Shown here: piece after piece, positions 7,666 through 14,949 of the stretch
Layout: the number at the start of each line of letters is the position of its first letter
How positions within the stretch are numbered: position 1 is the stretch's first letter
Assembly (NCBI RefSeq): GCF_035938995.1
Contig: NZ_DASZGI010000363.1
Location: forward strand, 1-24,155
Length of the DNA: 24,155 nucleotides
Source: DASZGI01 sp035938995
GTDB taxonomy: Bacteria; Actinomycetota; Actinomycetes; Streptomycetales; Catenulisporaceae
Direction of reading: 5' to 3'
The notes under the pieces: model-generated
Databases searched by the model: none
Told to the model about the DNA's origin: nothing
Seen by the model: the letters and a program-made list of their open reading frames with translations, nothing else
Program-made: the position numbers and the translations under genes

Positions 7666-8292
7666 ATGTCCCAGTACCTCCAGGGCTCTCTGCTCGACCA
7701 GGCGGAGGAGACCGGCCTGACGTCACTCGCACCGATACGCCGCACGCTGCTCGGCAACGGGGCGTGGATCGACGTCTTGCCGGGATGGCTCAGCGGGTCC
7801 GCCGCCCTGTTCGATCGGCTGGCCGCCGAGGTGCCGTGGCGCGCCGAACGCTGGCCGATGTACGACCGGTTAGTTGCTGTGCCGCGACTGCTCTCCTACT
7901 ACGACGAGGGCGCCGAACTGCCGCACCCCGTGCTCGCCGAGGCACGAGAGGCCCTGTCCGCGCACTACGCCGCCGAACTTGGCGAGCCGTTCGTGACCGC
8001 CGGCCTCTGCTACTACCGGGACGGACGCGACAGCGTGGCCTGGCACGGCGACCAGGAAGGCCGAGGGGCGACGCACGACACGATGGTGGCCATCGTGTCG
8101 GTGGGTGCGCCGCGGGCCCTCCTCCTCCGACCGGTCGGCGGCGGTTCCGTCGTGCGGCGGGCCGTGGGCCACGGCGATCTGCTCGTGATGGGCGGCTCCT
8201 GCCAGCGCACGTGGCAACACGCGATCCCGAAGACCGCCCGCTGCGCCGGGCCGCGGATCAGCATTCAGTTCCGGCCGCACGGCGTGGGCTGA
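7666..8292 (+). CDS. AlkB-like 2-oxoglutarate/Fe(II) dioxygenase
   Basis: 208-residue protein of the AlkB family, which removes methyl lesions such as 1-methyladenine and 3-methylcytosine from nucleic acid by oxidative demethylation. Iron ligands are His127 and Asp129 (AWHGD) and His185 (TWQHAIPK); 2-oxoglutarate contacts are Arg197 and Arg203 (RISIQFR). The preceding YYRDGRDSVAWH block is typical of the family. The length matches single-domain bacterial AlkB. The ATG at 7666 is supported by the leaderless promoter geometry. An SOS box directly upstream predicts induction by DNA damage rather than by the Ada response. Leu69 is a TTA codon, so bldA-type translational control is possible if the host uses it. 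It is not obviously part of the peptide cluster. Confidence 0.93.
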   Translation: MSQYLQGSLLDQAEETGLTSLAPIRRTLLGNGAWIDVLPGWLSGSAALFDRLAAEVPWRAERWPMYDRLVAVPRLLSYYDEGAELPHPVLAEAREALSAHYAAELGEPFVTAGLCYYRDGRDSVAWHGDQEGRGATHDTMVAIVSVGAPRALLLRPVGGGSVVRRAVGHGDLLVMGGSCQRTWQHAIPKTARCAGPRISIQFRPHGVG

Positions 8293-8495
8293 GCGGGCTC
8301 GACCGCGACACCCAACGCGCGTTCATCCCCTCTGGCCAGGGACAGAACTGCGCGCCGGTGTCCGCGTCCCAGGCGCCCCGGATTCACCCCTGCGAACGCT
8401 GCGGCTTGCGGACGCCCGGCGAGGTCACGGACCGTGGAGTTGGCACGGGCCCGTCCGCCGCGTGCTCGCCACCTGCTCAGAGCCTGGAGTCCGCC

Positions 8496-9374
8496 GTGCG
8501 CCTGCGCCTGCCTCGCGGAGACCGCCGGTGGCCGGCCGCGGTCGGTGTGCTGCTGGTAGCTGTCGGGCTGGCCGCGGCCGGGTGGTGGGGGTACCGCACC
8601 GACCAGGACAGCCGAGAGCTGAACATCCTTCTGCGGACCACGACATCGCCGGACCGGGTGGACGTGGCCGCGACCATCCTGCGAGTCGACCCGTCGACCC
8701 GGCAAGCGCAGGTGCGGGTCGAGGTCACGGCTGAAGGGGCGGCCGCCGACCCAGGGGCGCCGGGTGCTCCGGCAAAGACGCTCGAGCTATACACCAACTC
8801 TGCTTCGCGCGCCGTGCTGACCTACCCGGCTGCGACCCAACCGTCCGAACAGACCATCAACGTCCCGCTCACCAGCGGCTGGCCGACCGACTACCCCCAG
8901 GACCGCTACACCCTGACGCTCGGCTTCAGCGCGCGTAGCGATGGTCAAGCCGTACCGGTGGACCTGAACGTAGCCAGCTACGACAGCCTCTTCGAACTCG
9001 CGGCGCCCGAAGCCGACGGCACCGAGCCCACGTCCGCGATCCTGAATCTCACCGCGAAGCACACCCGCGGCGGCTGGTTGCTTGCCTGGTTTCTGATGTC
9101 CGCGGCGTGGGCGCTCGCCATGGTGGTGGCGGGCGCGGCGTGGATCCTGGTCAAGGAGCGCCGCGGTCTGATCTGGCCGGCCTTCGGCTGGATGGCGGCG
9201 ACCCTGTTCGCGCTGGTCAGCCTGCGCAACGCGGCGCCCGGCGCGCCGCCGATCGGCTCGCTGATCGACTACATGGCGTTCTTCTGGGCTGAACTCATCG
9301 TCGCGGCTTCGCTCGTCGCGGCCGTCGTGACCGGACTGCTCACCGAGCGCGCGGAGAAACGCGTCGACGGCTGA
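8496..9374 (+). CDS. DUF4436-type membrane protein
   Basis: 292 residues with four predicted membrane segments: an N-terminal anchor at about 13-33 and three near 194-219, 225-243 and 256-282. Between the first and second lies an extracytoplasmic beta-rich domain of about 155 residues that begins RTDQDSRELNILLRTTT. The topology and the GGWLLAWFLMSAAWALAM start of the second segment fit DUF4436, a family of unknown function found in actinobacteria. The GTG start at 8496 has GGAG six bases upstream and places the first membrane segment at the N-terminus; earlier in-frame codons read into noncoding sequence. It stands alone, about 200 bp after the AlkB-like gene and facing the PadR gene. Confidence 0.78.
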   Translation: MRLRLPRGDRRWPAAVGVLLVAVGLAAAGWWGYRTDQDSRELNILLRTTTSPDRVDVAATILRVDPSTRQAQVRVEVTAEGAAADPGAPGAPAKTLELYTNSASRAVLTYPAATQPSEQTINVPLTSGWPTDYPQDRYTLTLGFSARSDGQAVPVDLNVASYDSLFELAAPEADGTEPTSAILNLTAKHTRGGWLLAWFLMSAAWALAMVVAGAAWILVKERRGLIWPAFGWMAATLFALVSLRNAAPGAPPIGSLIDYMAFFWAELIVAASLVAAVVTGLLTERAEKRVDG

Positions 9375-9380
9375 CCAGCC

Positions 9381-9410
9381 GGGCACCGTTCTCCGGCTCC
9401 GACAGTGCCC
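9381..9410 (+). terminator. Weak inverted repeat after the DUF4436 gene
   Basis: GGGCAC (9381-9386) can pair with GTGCCC (9405-9410) across an 18-base loop, starting six bases after the stop codon. There is no T-tract and the loop is long, so this is only a weak candidate terminator. Confidence 0.25.
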
Positions 9411-9454
9411 TGATGGACGTCGGCAACCGGGCGACCGATGCTCCCGCGTGCTTC

Positions 9455-9472
9455 AAGACGACCGGTTGTCTT
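9455..9472. repeat. Palindrome AAGACGACCGGTTGTCTT at the 3' end of padR
   Basis: An 18-bp palindrome with one mismatched pair, between two convergent genes and touching the padR-family stop codon. Its core ACGACCGGTTGT is nearly the core of the palindromes at 18198-18232. It can also fold as a seven-pair RNA hairpin with a CCGG loop, with no T-tract on either strand. It could be a protein-binding site or a bidirectional terminator; the sequence does not decide. Confidence 0.55.
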
Positions 9473-10052
9473 AAGAAGGCGGTGCGGCCTTCGCGGGCGG
9501 ACCACTTTCCGCAGCCGGGTCGTCATCGGCGGCCTGCGCGGGAATCTGCGCGACGGCCCAATCCGCCCACTCCTGGCTCATGACCCACAAGCGCTTGCCG
9601 AAATCCACCACCATGTGGCCGTACAGCTGGAGGTCGTCCTCGTGGTCCCAGTCGATGGAGTCCTCGAAGGCGGTGAGCGCCACTTCGTCTTCTGCGGCCT
9701 TCTGCCCCAGCCAGGCCAGGTAGTCCCGAGCCTCGTCGCGGGTGAGCGCTCCCAGCAGGAACACGCGCAGCAGGGCTTCGCTTCGCGGGTACCGGTCGGG
9801 CTCGGTCTCCAGCATCCACCGGCGCAGCTCTTCCAGCCCGGCGTCGGTCAGCGTGTACTCCTTGCGGCCCCGCGGCCCGTGCGCGGTGACGACCAGCAGT
9901 CCGGCGTCGGCGAGCTTGGTCAGCTCCGTGTAGACCTGGCTCTGCGTGGCCGGCCAGGTCTGATGCAGCGACCGCTTGAACATCTGCAGCAGGTCGTAGC
10001 CGCTCTTCGGCCCCTCGCGCAGGAGGCCGAGCAACGCGTGTCGCAAGCTCAT
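9471..10052 (-). CDS. PadR-family transcriptional regulator
   Basis: 193-residue DNA-binding repressor. The N-terminal winged helix (about 1-75) has the family pattern SLRHALLGLLREGPKSGYDLLQ, the recognition region TQSQVYTELTKLADAGLL and the wing GPRGRKEYTLTDAG. The remainder is the helical PadR C-terminal domain used for dimerisation, ending in a disordered Ala/Pro/Asp tail. The start is placed at the ATG giving MSLRHALL because AGGTGGG lies about five bases upstream and the family begins there; a longer frame adds 17 unlike residues. It diverges from a small membrane-protein gene, and the intergenic region holds the canonical PadR operator. Autoregulation and control of the neighbour are inferred. 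Confidence 0.93.
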   Translation of the reverse strand: MSLRHALLGLLREGPKSGYDLLQMFKRSLHQTWPATQSQVYTELTKLADAGLLVVTAHGPRGRKEYTLTDAGLEELRRWMLETEPDRYPRSEALLRVFLLGALTRDEARDYLAWLGQKAAEDEVALTAFEDSIDWDHEDDLQLYGHMVVDFGKRLWVMSQEWADWAVAQIPAQAADDDPAAESGPPAKAAPPS

Positions 10053-10109
10053 GTCGACCCACCTTAGCTTCCGCGCACGACAGGTCGCCACAAGATACTC
10101 CATTCAGAC

Positions 10110-10125
10110 ATGTCTAGTTCGACAT
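10110..10125. promoter_or_regulatory. PadR operator ATGT-N8-ACAT
   Basis: ATGTCTAGTTCGACAT matches exactly the ATGT-N8-ACAT operator described for PadR-family repressors. It lies eight bases upstream of the -35 element of the rightward promoter and 58 bp before the padR-family start. A related sequence, ACATGTCAGTTC, recurs at 10164-10175 just after the -10, again followed by ATGT at 10182-10185, so a second weaker site may cover the transcription start. Confidence 0.7.
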
Positions 10126-10132
10126 TTCAGAA

Positions 10133-10161
10133 TTGACACGTCGGGCGACAGGCTCTACCTT
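10133..10161 (+). promoter_or_regulatory. Sigma70-type promoter TTGACA-N17-TACCTT
   Basis: A consensus -35 TTGACA (10133-10138), a 17-base spacer and a -10 TACCTT (10156-10161). The predicted start is near 10168, giving a leader of about 40 bases before the GTG at 10210. It is flanked by PadR-like sites on both sides. Confidence 0.65.
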
Positions 10162-10209
10162 CCACATGTCAGTTCTGGACTATGTCCGTCGACCGTGAGG
10201 GAGTTTCCC

Positions 10210-10794
10210 GTGTCCTACCTGCGCGCATTCCTGCCGTGGATCGTCTTCGCCGTGATACCGGGCAGCCAGTGGCAGTGGGCCGCGCTGATCGCGGTGGTCA
10301 TCTCCGGCGTCGGAATCGCCCGGCAGACCGCCGCCGGCCTGCCCCTGGACGCCCAGATCATCGAGCTCGGCTCGGCGGTGTACTTCGCGGGGCTGGCCGC
10401 GCTCGCGTTCGCCGACCCGCACACCGCGCTGCACTCCTACACCGCATCCCTCGCCTCGGGAGCGCTCGGGCTGATCGGCGTCGTGTCGCTCGCCCTGCGC
10501 AAGCCCTTCACCCTCGGCGTCGCCAAGCAGAGCACCCCGCGCGAGCTCTGGTACCACCCGGTCTTCATCCGGGTGAACGTGGTCATCACCTCGGTGTGGA
10601 CCGCGAGCTTCATCGTCGGCTGCGCCGCGCTGGCCCTGCTCGCGCACTCCTCCGTGCTCGCCCGCTCGCTCGTCCAGACCGCCGCATTCGCCATCCCGCT
10701 GATCTTCACGCTGCGCTACGTGGCCCAGGCCCAGGTTCGCGCCGAGGCTCGGGCCCAAGCCAACGCCCCGCTGCACGACCCCTTCGCCGCCTGA
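10210..10794 (+). CDS. Small integral membrane protein of unknown function
   Basis: 194 residues with about six hydrophobic segments and a short charged C-terminal tail rich in Ala and Arg. I recognise no catalytic motif and assign no family. The conserved-looking stretch ELWYHPVFIRVNVVITSVWTASF is reminiscent of septation-protein-A-like or VC0807-like membrane proteins, but that is a weak impression. The GTG at 10210 is chosen because GAGGGAG lies six bases upstream; a GTG at 10195 is in frame but overlaps that site. The gene is divergent from a PadR regulator and has a consensus promoter flanked by PadR sites, so it is probably the regulated target. Many PadR targets are efflux-related membrane proteins; this one is too small to be a known exporter. 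Confidence 0.8.
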   Translation: MSYLRAFLPWIVFAVIPGSQWQWAALIAVVISGVGIARQTAAGLPLDAQIIELGSAVYFAGLAALAFADPHTALHSYTASLASGALGLIGVVSLALRKPFTLGVAKQSTPRELWYHPVFIRVNVVITSVWTASFIVGCAALALLAHSSVLARSLVQTAAFAIPLIFTLRYVAQAQVRAEARAQANAPLHDPFAA

Positions 10795-10815
10795 TCCACG
10801 GGACCTGACCCAGTC

Positions 10816-13605
10816 TCAGCTCCTGCCGCGCGAGGACAAGACGGTCAGCGGGGTGTCGCGCAGCTGCCGCCGCGACGTGATGCCGAGCTTGGTGAAGGTC
10901 TTGCGCAGATGCCATTCGACCGTGCGGGGACTGATGAAGAGGCGGACGCCGATCTCCGGATTGGACAGGCCGTCGCGGGCGAGGCGCGCGATCTGGCTTT
11001 CCTGGGCGGTCAGCTCCCCGGTGGCCTCGATCGTGCGCTTGCGGCCGGTCTCGCCGGTCGCCTGGAGTTCGCGGCGGGCGCGTTCGGCGAACGCGTCCAG
11101 GCTCATGGCGGTCAGCATGTCGTGCGCGGTCCGCAGCTGTTCGCGCGCGTCGGCGCGTCGGCCTTGGCGGCGGAGCCATTCGCCGTACAGCAGGTGGCTG
11201 CGGGCAAGGTCCACGCGCATCGACGTGCGGCTCAGACAGTCGATCGACTTGCGGTAGTGGCCGTCGGCATCGCCGTCGTCGAGCAGGGCCCGCAGCCGGC
11301 TTTCGACCCCCAGCGCCCACGCGCTGCCGGTCGCGCGGGCCCGCTCGGCCTGCCGCGCGTGCGCGGCCTTCAAGAGCGCCTCGTCGCCGGTCCTGGACGC
11401 CGCCTCGGCCAGTTCGGCGCTGATGAGCGTCTGGTAGCCGATGACGTCGAGCTCGAAGACCCGGTACGCGGCGATCAGTGCCTCGTCATGGCGGCCGAGC
11501 CCGTTGCAGAGCACGGCGCCGGCGCAGTCGGCGAGGGTGCTGACCCTGCCCTGCCCGCGTGCCGTGGCCTCGCGGGCCCTGGTCGCGATCAGCTCGGCGG
11601 CGGCCGTCTCGTGGCCGCGGAAGGCGGTGAGGAGCATCTGCGCGTACCCGACCGGCGGGTTGCCGGTGACCTCGGAGATCACCCGGTCTTCGGCGATCAG
11701 CTCCTCGACGGACGGCAGCTCGCCGGCCAGAAGCTCGAGGCAGGCCAGGAAGTTGAGCGCGAACTGGAGCTGTACGAGCGCGCCGGTCTGCCGGGCGAGC
11801 TGGACCTGGCGTGCGGCCAGCGAGCGGCCGGACTCGAAGTCCCACAGCTCGGCGGCGACCATGCCGCCGGCCCTGTTGCCCACGAGCCAGAGCAGTCGGC
11901 TGACGTCAGCGGGGCCGATCTCGAGCTTGAGCACGGCGTCGAGCGCTTGGGTGAGGACCGGAAGCGCGACCTCGTGGCCTTCGGTGATTCGGGTGGCGAG
12001 GGCGTCGAGCACGAGGTCGACGGCCCGCGGCGACTCGGGGGCGGGAGGCGCGGCGTGTGCCGCCCGGGCGACGTCCAGGACCTCGCCGGGATTGGTCGTC
12101 CCGCTGGCCCAGATCGCCGCCGACAGTGCCTTCGAGTAGGTTTCGCGGGCCAGGCCGACGTCGAGTGGCTCGAAGCGTCTGGCCGCGTCGAGCAGCAGCC
12201 GGGCGGCTTCGCTGCAGCGCCGCTGGTCGAAGGCGATCTGGCCGCGCAGGTGCAGCGCCTCCGCGCTGTTCAGCGCGTCGAGCGGTTCGGCCTCGGCCGC
12301 GGCCAGCAGGCGCAGCGCCGCCTCGAGCGCTCCGGCGTCGCGTTTCATCCGGGCCGCCGCCAGTTCGCGCCGCGCGCGCTGGGCCGGGTCGGGCGTGAGC
12401 GTCGCGGCGCTCTCGAGGAACGCGGCGGCCGCGACCAGGCCGCCGCGTGCCTGGGCCCGGTCGGCTGAGCGTTCGAGGTCCGCCGCGACGTCCTCGTCCG
12501 GGGCCGGGGTGGCGCGGGCCCGGTGCCACGCGCGGCGGTCGGGGTCGGTGGCCGGGTCGGTGGCTTCGGCCAGGGCCCAGTGGACCTCCTGGCGTTCGCG
12601 GGCGGTGGCTGACCGGTAGGTGGCCGAGCGGACCAGCGGGTGCCGGAAGCGGATCCGCGAGCCGAACTCGATCAGGCCGGTGGCTTCGGCGGCGACGGCG
12701 GGGGCGGTGCCGAGCCCGAGCAGTCCGGCCGCGCGCCACAGCAGGGTGGCGTCGCCGAGCGGCTCGGCGGCGGCGGTGAGGAGAAGCTTCCGGGTGGCGG
12801 CGGGAAGCGGGCGCAGTTGGCGTAGGAAGCCCTGCTCGATGCGGCCGGTCAACGGCGGCTGGTCCGGCTGCTGGAAGCCGTCGGCCAGCTCCGCCGCCGT
12901 CCACGCCCGGGGAAGTTCGAGCAGCGCCAGCGGGTTTCCACGGGTCTCGGCGATGATCCGGTCCCGGACGCGCCGGTCCACCGGCCCCTTGATCACGGCC
13001 TCCAGCAGCGCGTCGGCGTCGTGGCCGTTCAGGCCGCCGATCGACAGCTCGGGCAATCCCTCCAGCTCGGCCGCCACCGGGGGCTCGCGGACCGCGATCA
13101 CGAGGGCGATGCGCTCGGCCATCAGACGGCGGGCCACGAAAGCGAGGGCCTGCACGGAGACCTGGTCGAGCCACTGGGCGTCGTCGACGACACAGAGCAG
13201 CGGCTGCTCCTCGGCCGCCTCGGCCAACAGGCTCAGCATCGCCAGCCCGACCAGGAACCGGTCCGGCGGATCCCCCGCGCTCAGGCCGAATGCCGTGCCG
13301 AGCGTTCGGCGCTGAGGCTCGGGAAGACGGTCAAGCAGCGAGAGAAACGGCACGCAGAGCTGATGCAGCCCGGCGTAGGCCAGCTCCATCTCCGATTCGA
13401 CGCCCGCCACGGGCGCGACGCGGAATCCCCGGGCGCGGGCCGGCAGGTATTCCAGCAGCGCGGTCTTGCCGATGCCGGCCTCGCCCCGCAGCACCAGCAC
13501 GCGGCTCTGACCCGAACGCGCACTCGAGAGCAGGCTGTCGAGCAGCTCGCACTCGCCGCGTCGACCACGCAGTTGCGGACCGGGACCGGATTCATGATTC
13601 GACAT
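10816..13605 (-). CDS. LAL-type LuxR-family transcriptional regulator with AAA-like ATPase domain
   Basis: A 929-residue large ATP-binding regulator of the LuxR family (MalT-like). Walker A is GEAGIGKT at 41-48 and Walker B is LLCVVDDAQWLD at 136-147. A long helical, TPR-like middle region follows, and the C-terminus carries a LuxR helix-turn-helix (LTAQESQIARLARDGLSNPEIG, with ISPRTVEWHLRKTFTKLGI). Such proteins are ATP-dependent activators, often of secondary-metabolite clusters. The ATG at 13605 is chosen because it leads directly into the conserved GRRGECELL start of the ATPase; an ATG at 13665 adds residues unlike the family. No strong ribosome site is seen. It diverges from the kinase-MATE-LacI operon, which it could control. 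Confidence 0.92.
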   Translation of the reverse strand: MSNHESGPGPQLRGRRGECELLDSLLSSARSGQSRVLVLRGEAGIGKTALLEYLPARARGFRVAPVAGVESEMELAYAGLHQLCVPFLSLLDRLPEPQRRTLGTAFGLSAGDPPDRFLVGLAMLSLLAEAAEEQPLLCVVDDAQWLDQVSVQALAFVARRLMAERIALVIAVREPPVAAELEGLPELSIGGLNGHDADALLEAVIKGPVDRRVRDRIIAETRGNPLALLELPRAWTAAELADGFQQPDQPPLTGRIEQGFLRQLRPLPAATRKLLLTAAAEPLGDATLLWRAAGLLGLGTAPAVAAEATGLIEFGSRIRFRHPLVRSATYRSATARERQEVHWALAEATDPATDPDRRAWHRARATPAPDEDVAADLERSADRAQARGGLVAAAAFLESAATLTPDPAQRARRELAAARMKRDAGALEAALRLLAAAEAEPLDALNSAEALHLRGQIAFDQRRCSEAARLLLDAARRFEPLDVGLARETYSKALSAAIWASGTTNPGEVLDVARAAHAAPPAPESPRAVDLVLDALATRITEGHEVALPVLTQALDAVLKLEIGPADVSRLLWLVGNRAGGMVAAELWDFESGRSLAARQVQLARQTGALVQLQFALNFLACLELLAGELPSVEELIAEDRVISEVTGNPPVGYAQMLLTAFRGHETAAAELIATRAREATARGQGRVSTLADCAGAVLCNGLGRHDEALIAAYRVFELDVIGYQTLISAELAEAASRTGDEALLKAAHARQAERARATGSAWALGVESRLRALLDDGDADGHYRKSIDCLSRTSMRVDLARSHLLYGEWLRRQGRRADAREQLRTAHDMLTAMSLDAFAERARRELQATGETGRKRTIEATGELTAQESQIARLARDGLSNPEIGVRLFISPRTVEWHLRKTFTKLGITSRRQLRDTPLTVLSSRGRS

Positions 13606-13944
13606 GGCACCGCGACCGCTGAGAGGGGGTTGGCGAGGTGCGGCAGCCGCGCCGGCCCTTAACATATCGCGCCGTCGATCACTAGAGTCAGCCGTGCAAC
13701 GTGGCCTGCCCGTCTGGTCGGCCCGCAGTGTCCGGGGCGGGTCGAGAACCCCCTTCGGCCGTCGCCCAATGCACTTCACGTGCTAGCCGCCGCCGTGCTT
13801 GTGTAGATGTGCGCTGCCCTCTTCACCTGGGAGCGGTTCCGGTCCTAGCGTCCAGCGCTACACACACCGCGTCGCCTGCGGCCGGCCGGGACCGTCCTGG
13901 TCCGGAGTTGAGGGGGCGGGGGTTTCGCCGGAGAGGACCGTCGG
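13606..13944. other. Divergent intergenic region between the LAL regulator and the kinase operon
   Basis: 339 bp with no supported gene. Besides the rightward promoter candidate at 13822-13851, a leftward -10-like TATGTT can be read on the minus strand near 13657-13662, with a weak CTGACT about 19 bases further up. No clear operator palindrome was found for the LacI or LAL regulators. Confidence 0.5.
13822..13851 (+). promoter_or_regulatory. Candidate promoter for the kinase-MATE-LacI operon
   Basis: TTCACC (13822-13827), an 18-base spacer and TAGCGT (13846-13851). Both hexamers are moderate matches to actinobacterial sigma70 elements. The start would be near 13858, about 87 bases before the GTG. 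Tentative. Confidence 0.35.
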
Positions 13945-14937
13945 GTGGAGAGCATCACCAAGAACCGTCAGCCGCCCGAGGTGTTGCGGGCGATGGTGGG
14001 CCGCGCGTTCGGGGACGACCAGGTACCCGCGGGGGAGGGCTGGGTCGAGGAGTTCGGGCACGGGTGGTTCAACGTCGTCTACGCGATCCGGCTGCGCGGC
14101 GGCGACCGCGTGGCGCTGAAGATCGCGCCGCCCGCCGGGGTCGAGGTGATGACCTACGAGCGGGAGATGATGCGCACGGAGGTCCGCGCGCTCGAGCTGA
14201 TCCGGAAGCGGACCACGGTCCCGGTGCCGGCAGTGCTCTTCTACGACTTCGGCCGCGAGCTGTGCGACGCGGAGTACTTCTTCATGGAGTACGTCGACGC
14301 GGACAACCTCGGCATCGTCTGGAACCGGCTGCCGGCCGATTCGCGGGATCAGTACGTTGAGGCGCTGGGTGAGGCGAACCGGCAGCTCAACCAGATCGCC
14401 GGCGACCGCTTCGGCTCGCTGCTCGGCGGCGTGCCGGGCGCGACGTGGCGGCAGGTGTTCACCGGGATGGTCGAGGACGTACTCGCCGACGGCGAGCGGC
14501 GCGGGGTGGACATCGGCTGGGATTACGACCTGGTGCGCGATCTGGTGGCGCGGCACGCCGACTGCCTGGACGAGGTCCGCACGCCGGCGTTCGTCGAGTG
14601 GGACCTGTGGGAGAGCAATGTCCTGATCCGTGACGGCGCGATCGTGAGCATCATCGACCACGAACGCGCCTTCTACGGCGATCCGCTGATAGAGGCCGGG
14701 TTCGCGGCCGTCGAGCTGGACGGCCTGGGCTCCGCGGAGGCGTTCCTGCGCGGCTACGGCGGGGCGTCGCGCACGTTCACGGCGGCCGAGCGGATGCGCC
14801 GTCGCCTGTACAACGTGCATCTGATCCTCATCATGATCATCGAGACGGTCTACCGCGGGCACACCGATCCGACCCAATACGACCAGGCACGCACCCGGTT
14901 CGACGGTTTGATGGCCGGGTTCGGCCACCGCCGGTAG
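13945..14937 (+). CDS. APH-like phosphotransferase (protein-kinase fold)
   Basis: 330-residue member of the aminoglycoside/choline-kinase-like superfamily, probably cytoplasmic. A Gly-rich region FGHGWFN (37-43) is followed by Lys59 (VALKI), a likely partner Glu79, the catalytic loop VEWDLWESN (217-225; Asp220, Asn225) and the metal-binding Asp238 (IIDHE). The usual HxD of the catalytic loop reads ExD here (Glu218 for His). The GTG start has GAGAGG eight bases upstream. The MATE exporter starts 12 bp after its stop, suggesting one operon. Families of this type phosphorylate antibiotics (aminoglycosides, macrolides), sugars or choline; the neighbouring exporter makes drug or metabolite modification attractive, but the substrate cannot be read from sequence. 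Confidence 0.85.
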   Translation: MESITKNRQPPEVLRAMVGRAFGDDQVPAGEGWVEEFGHGWFNVVYAIRLRGGDRVALKIAPPAGVEVMTYEREMMRTEVRALELIRKRTTVPVPAVLFYDFGRELCDAEYFFMEYVDADNLGIVWNRLPADSRDQYVEALGEANRQLNQIAGDRFGSLLGGVPGATWRQVFTGMVEDVLADGERRGVDIGWDYDLVRDLVARHADCLDEVRTPAFVEWDLWESNVLIRDGAIVSIIDHERAFYGDPLIEAGFAAVELDGLGSAEAFLRGYGGASRTFTAAERMRRRLYNVHLILIMIIETVYRGHTDPTQYDQARTRFDGLMAGFGHRR

Positions 14938-14949
14938 GCGGCGGGGTCG

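Noticed and set aside
9381..9410. Strong intrinsic terminator after the DUF4436 gene
   Set aside because: Only six pairs across an 18-base loop with no T-tract; kept solely as a low-confidence feature.
13606..13779. 58-residue N-terminal extension of the LAL regulator
   Set aside because: No conserved content; the ATPase domain begins directly after the ATG at 13605.
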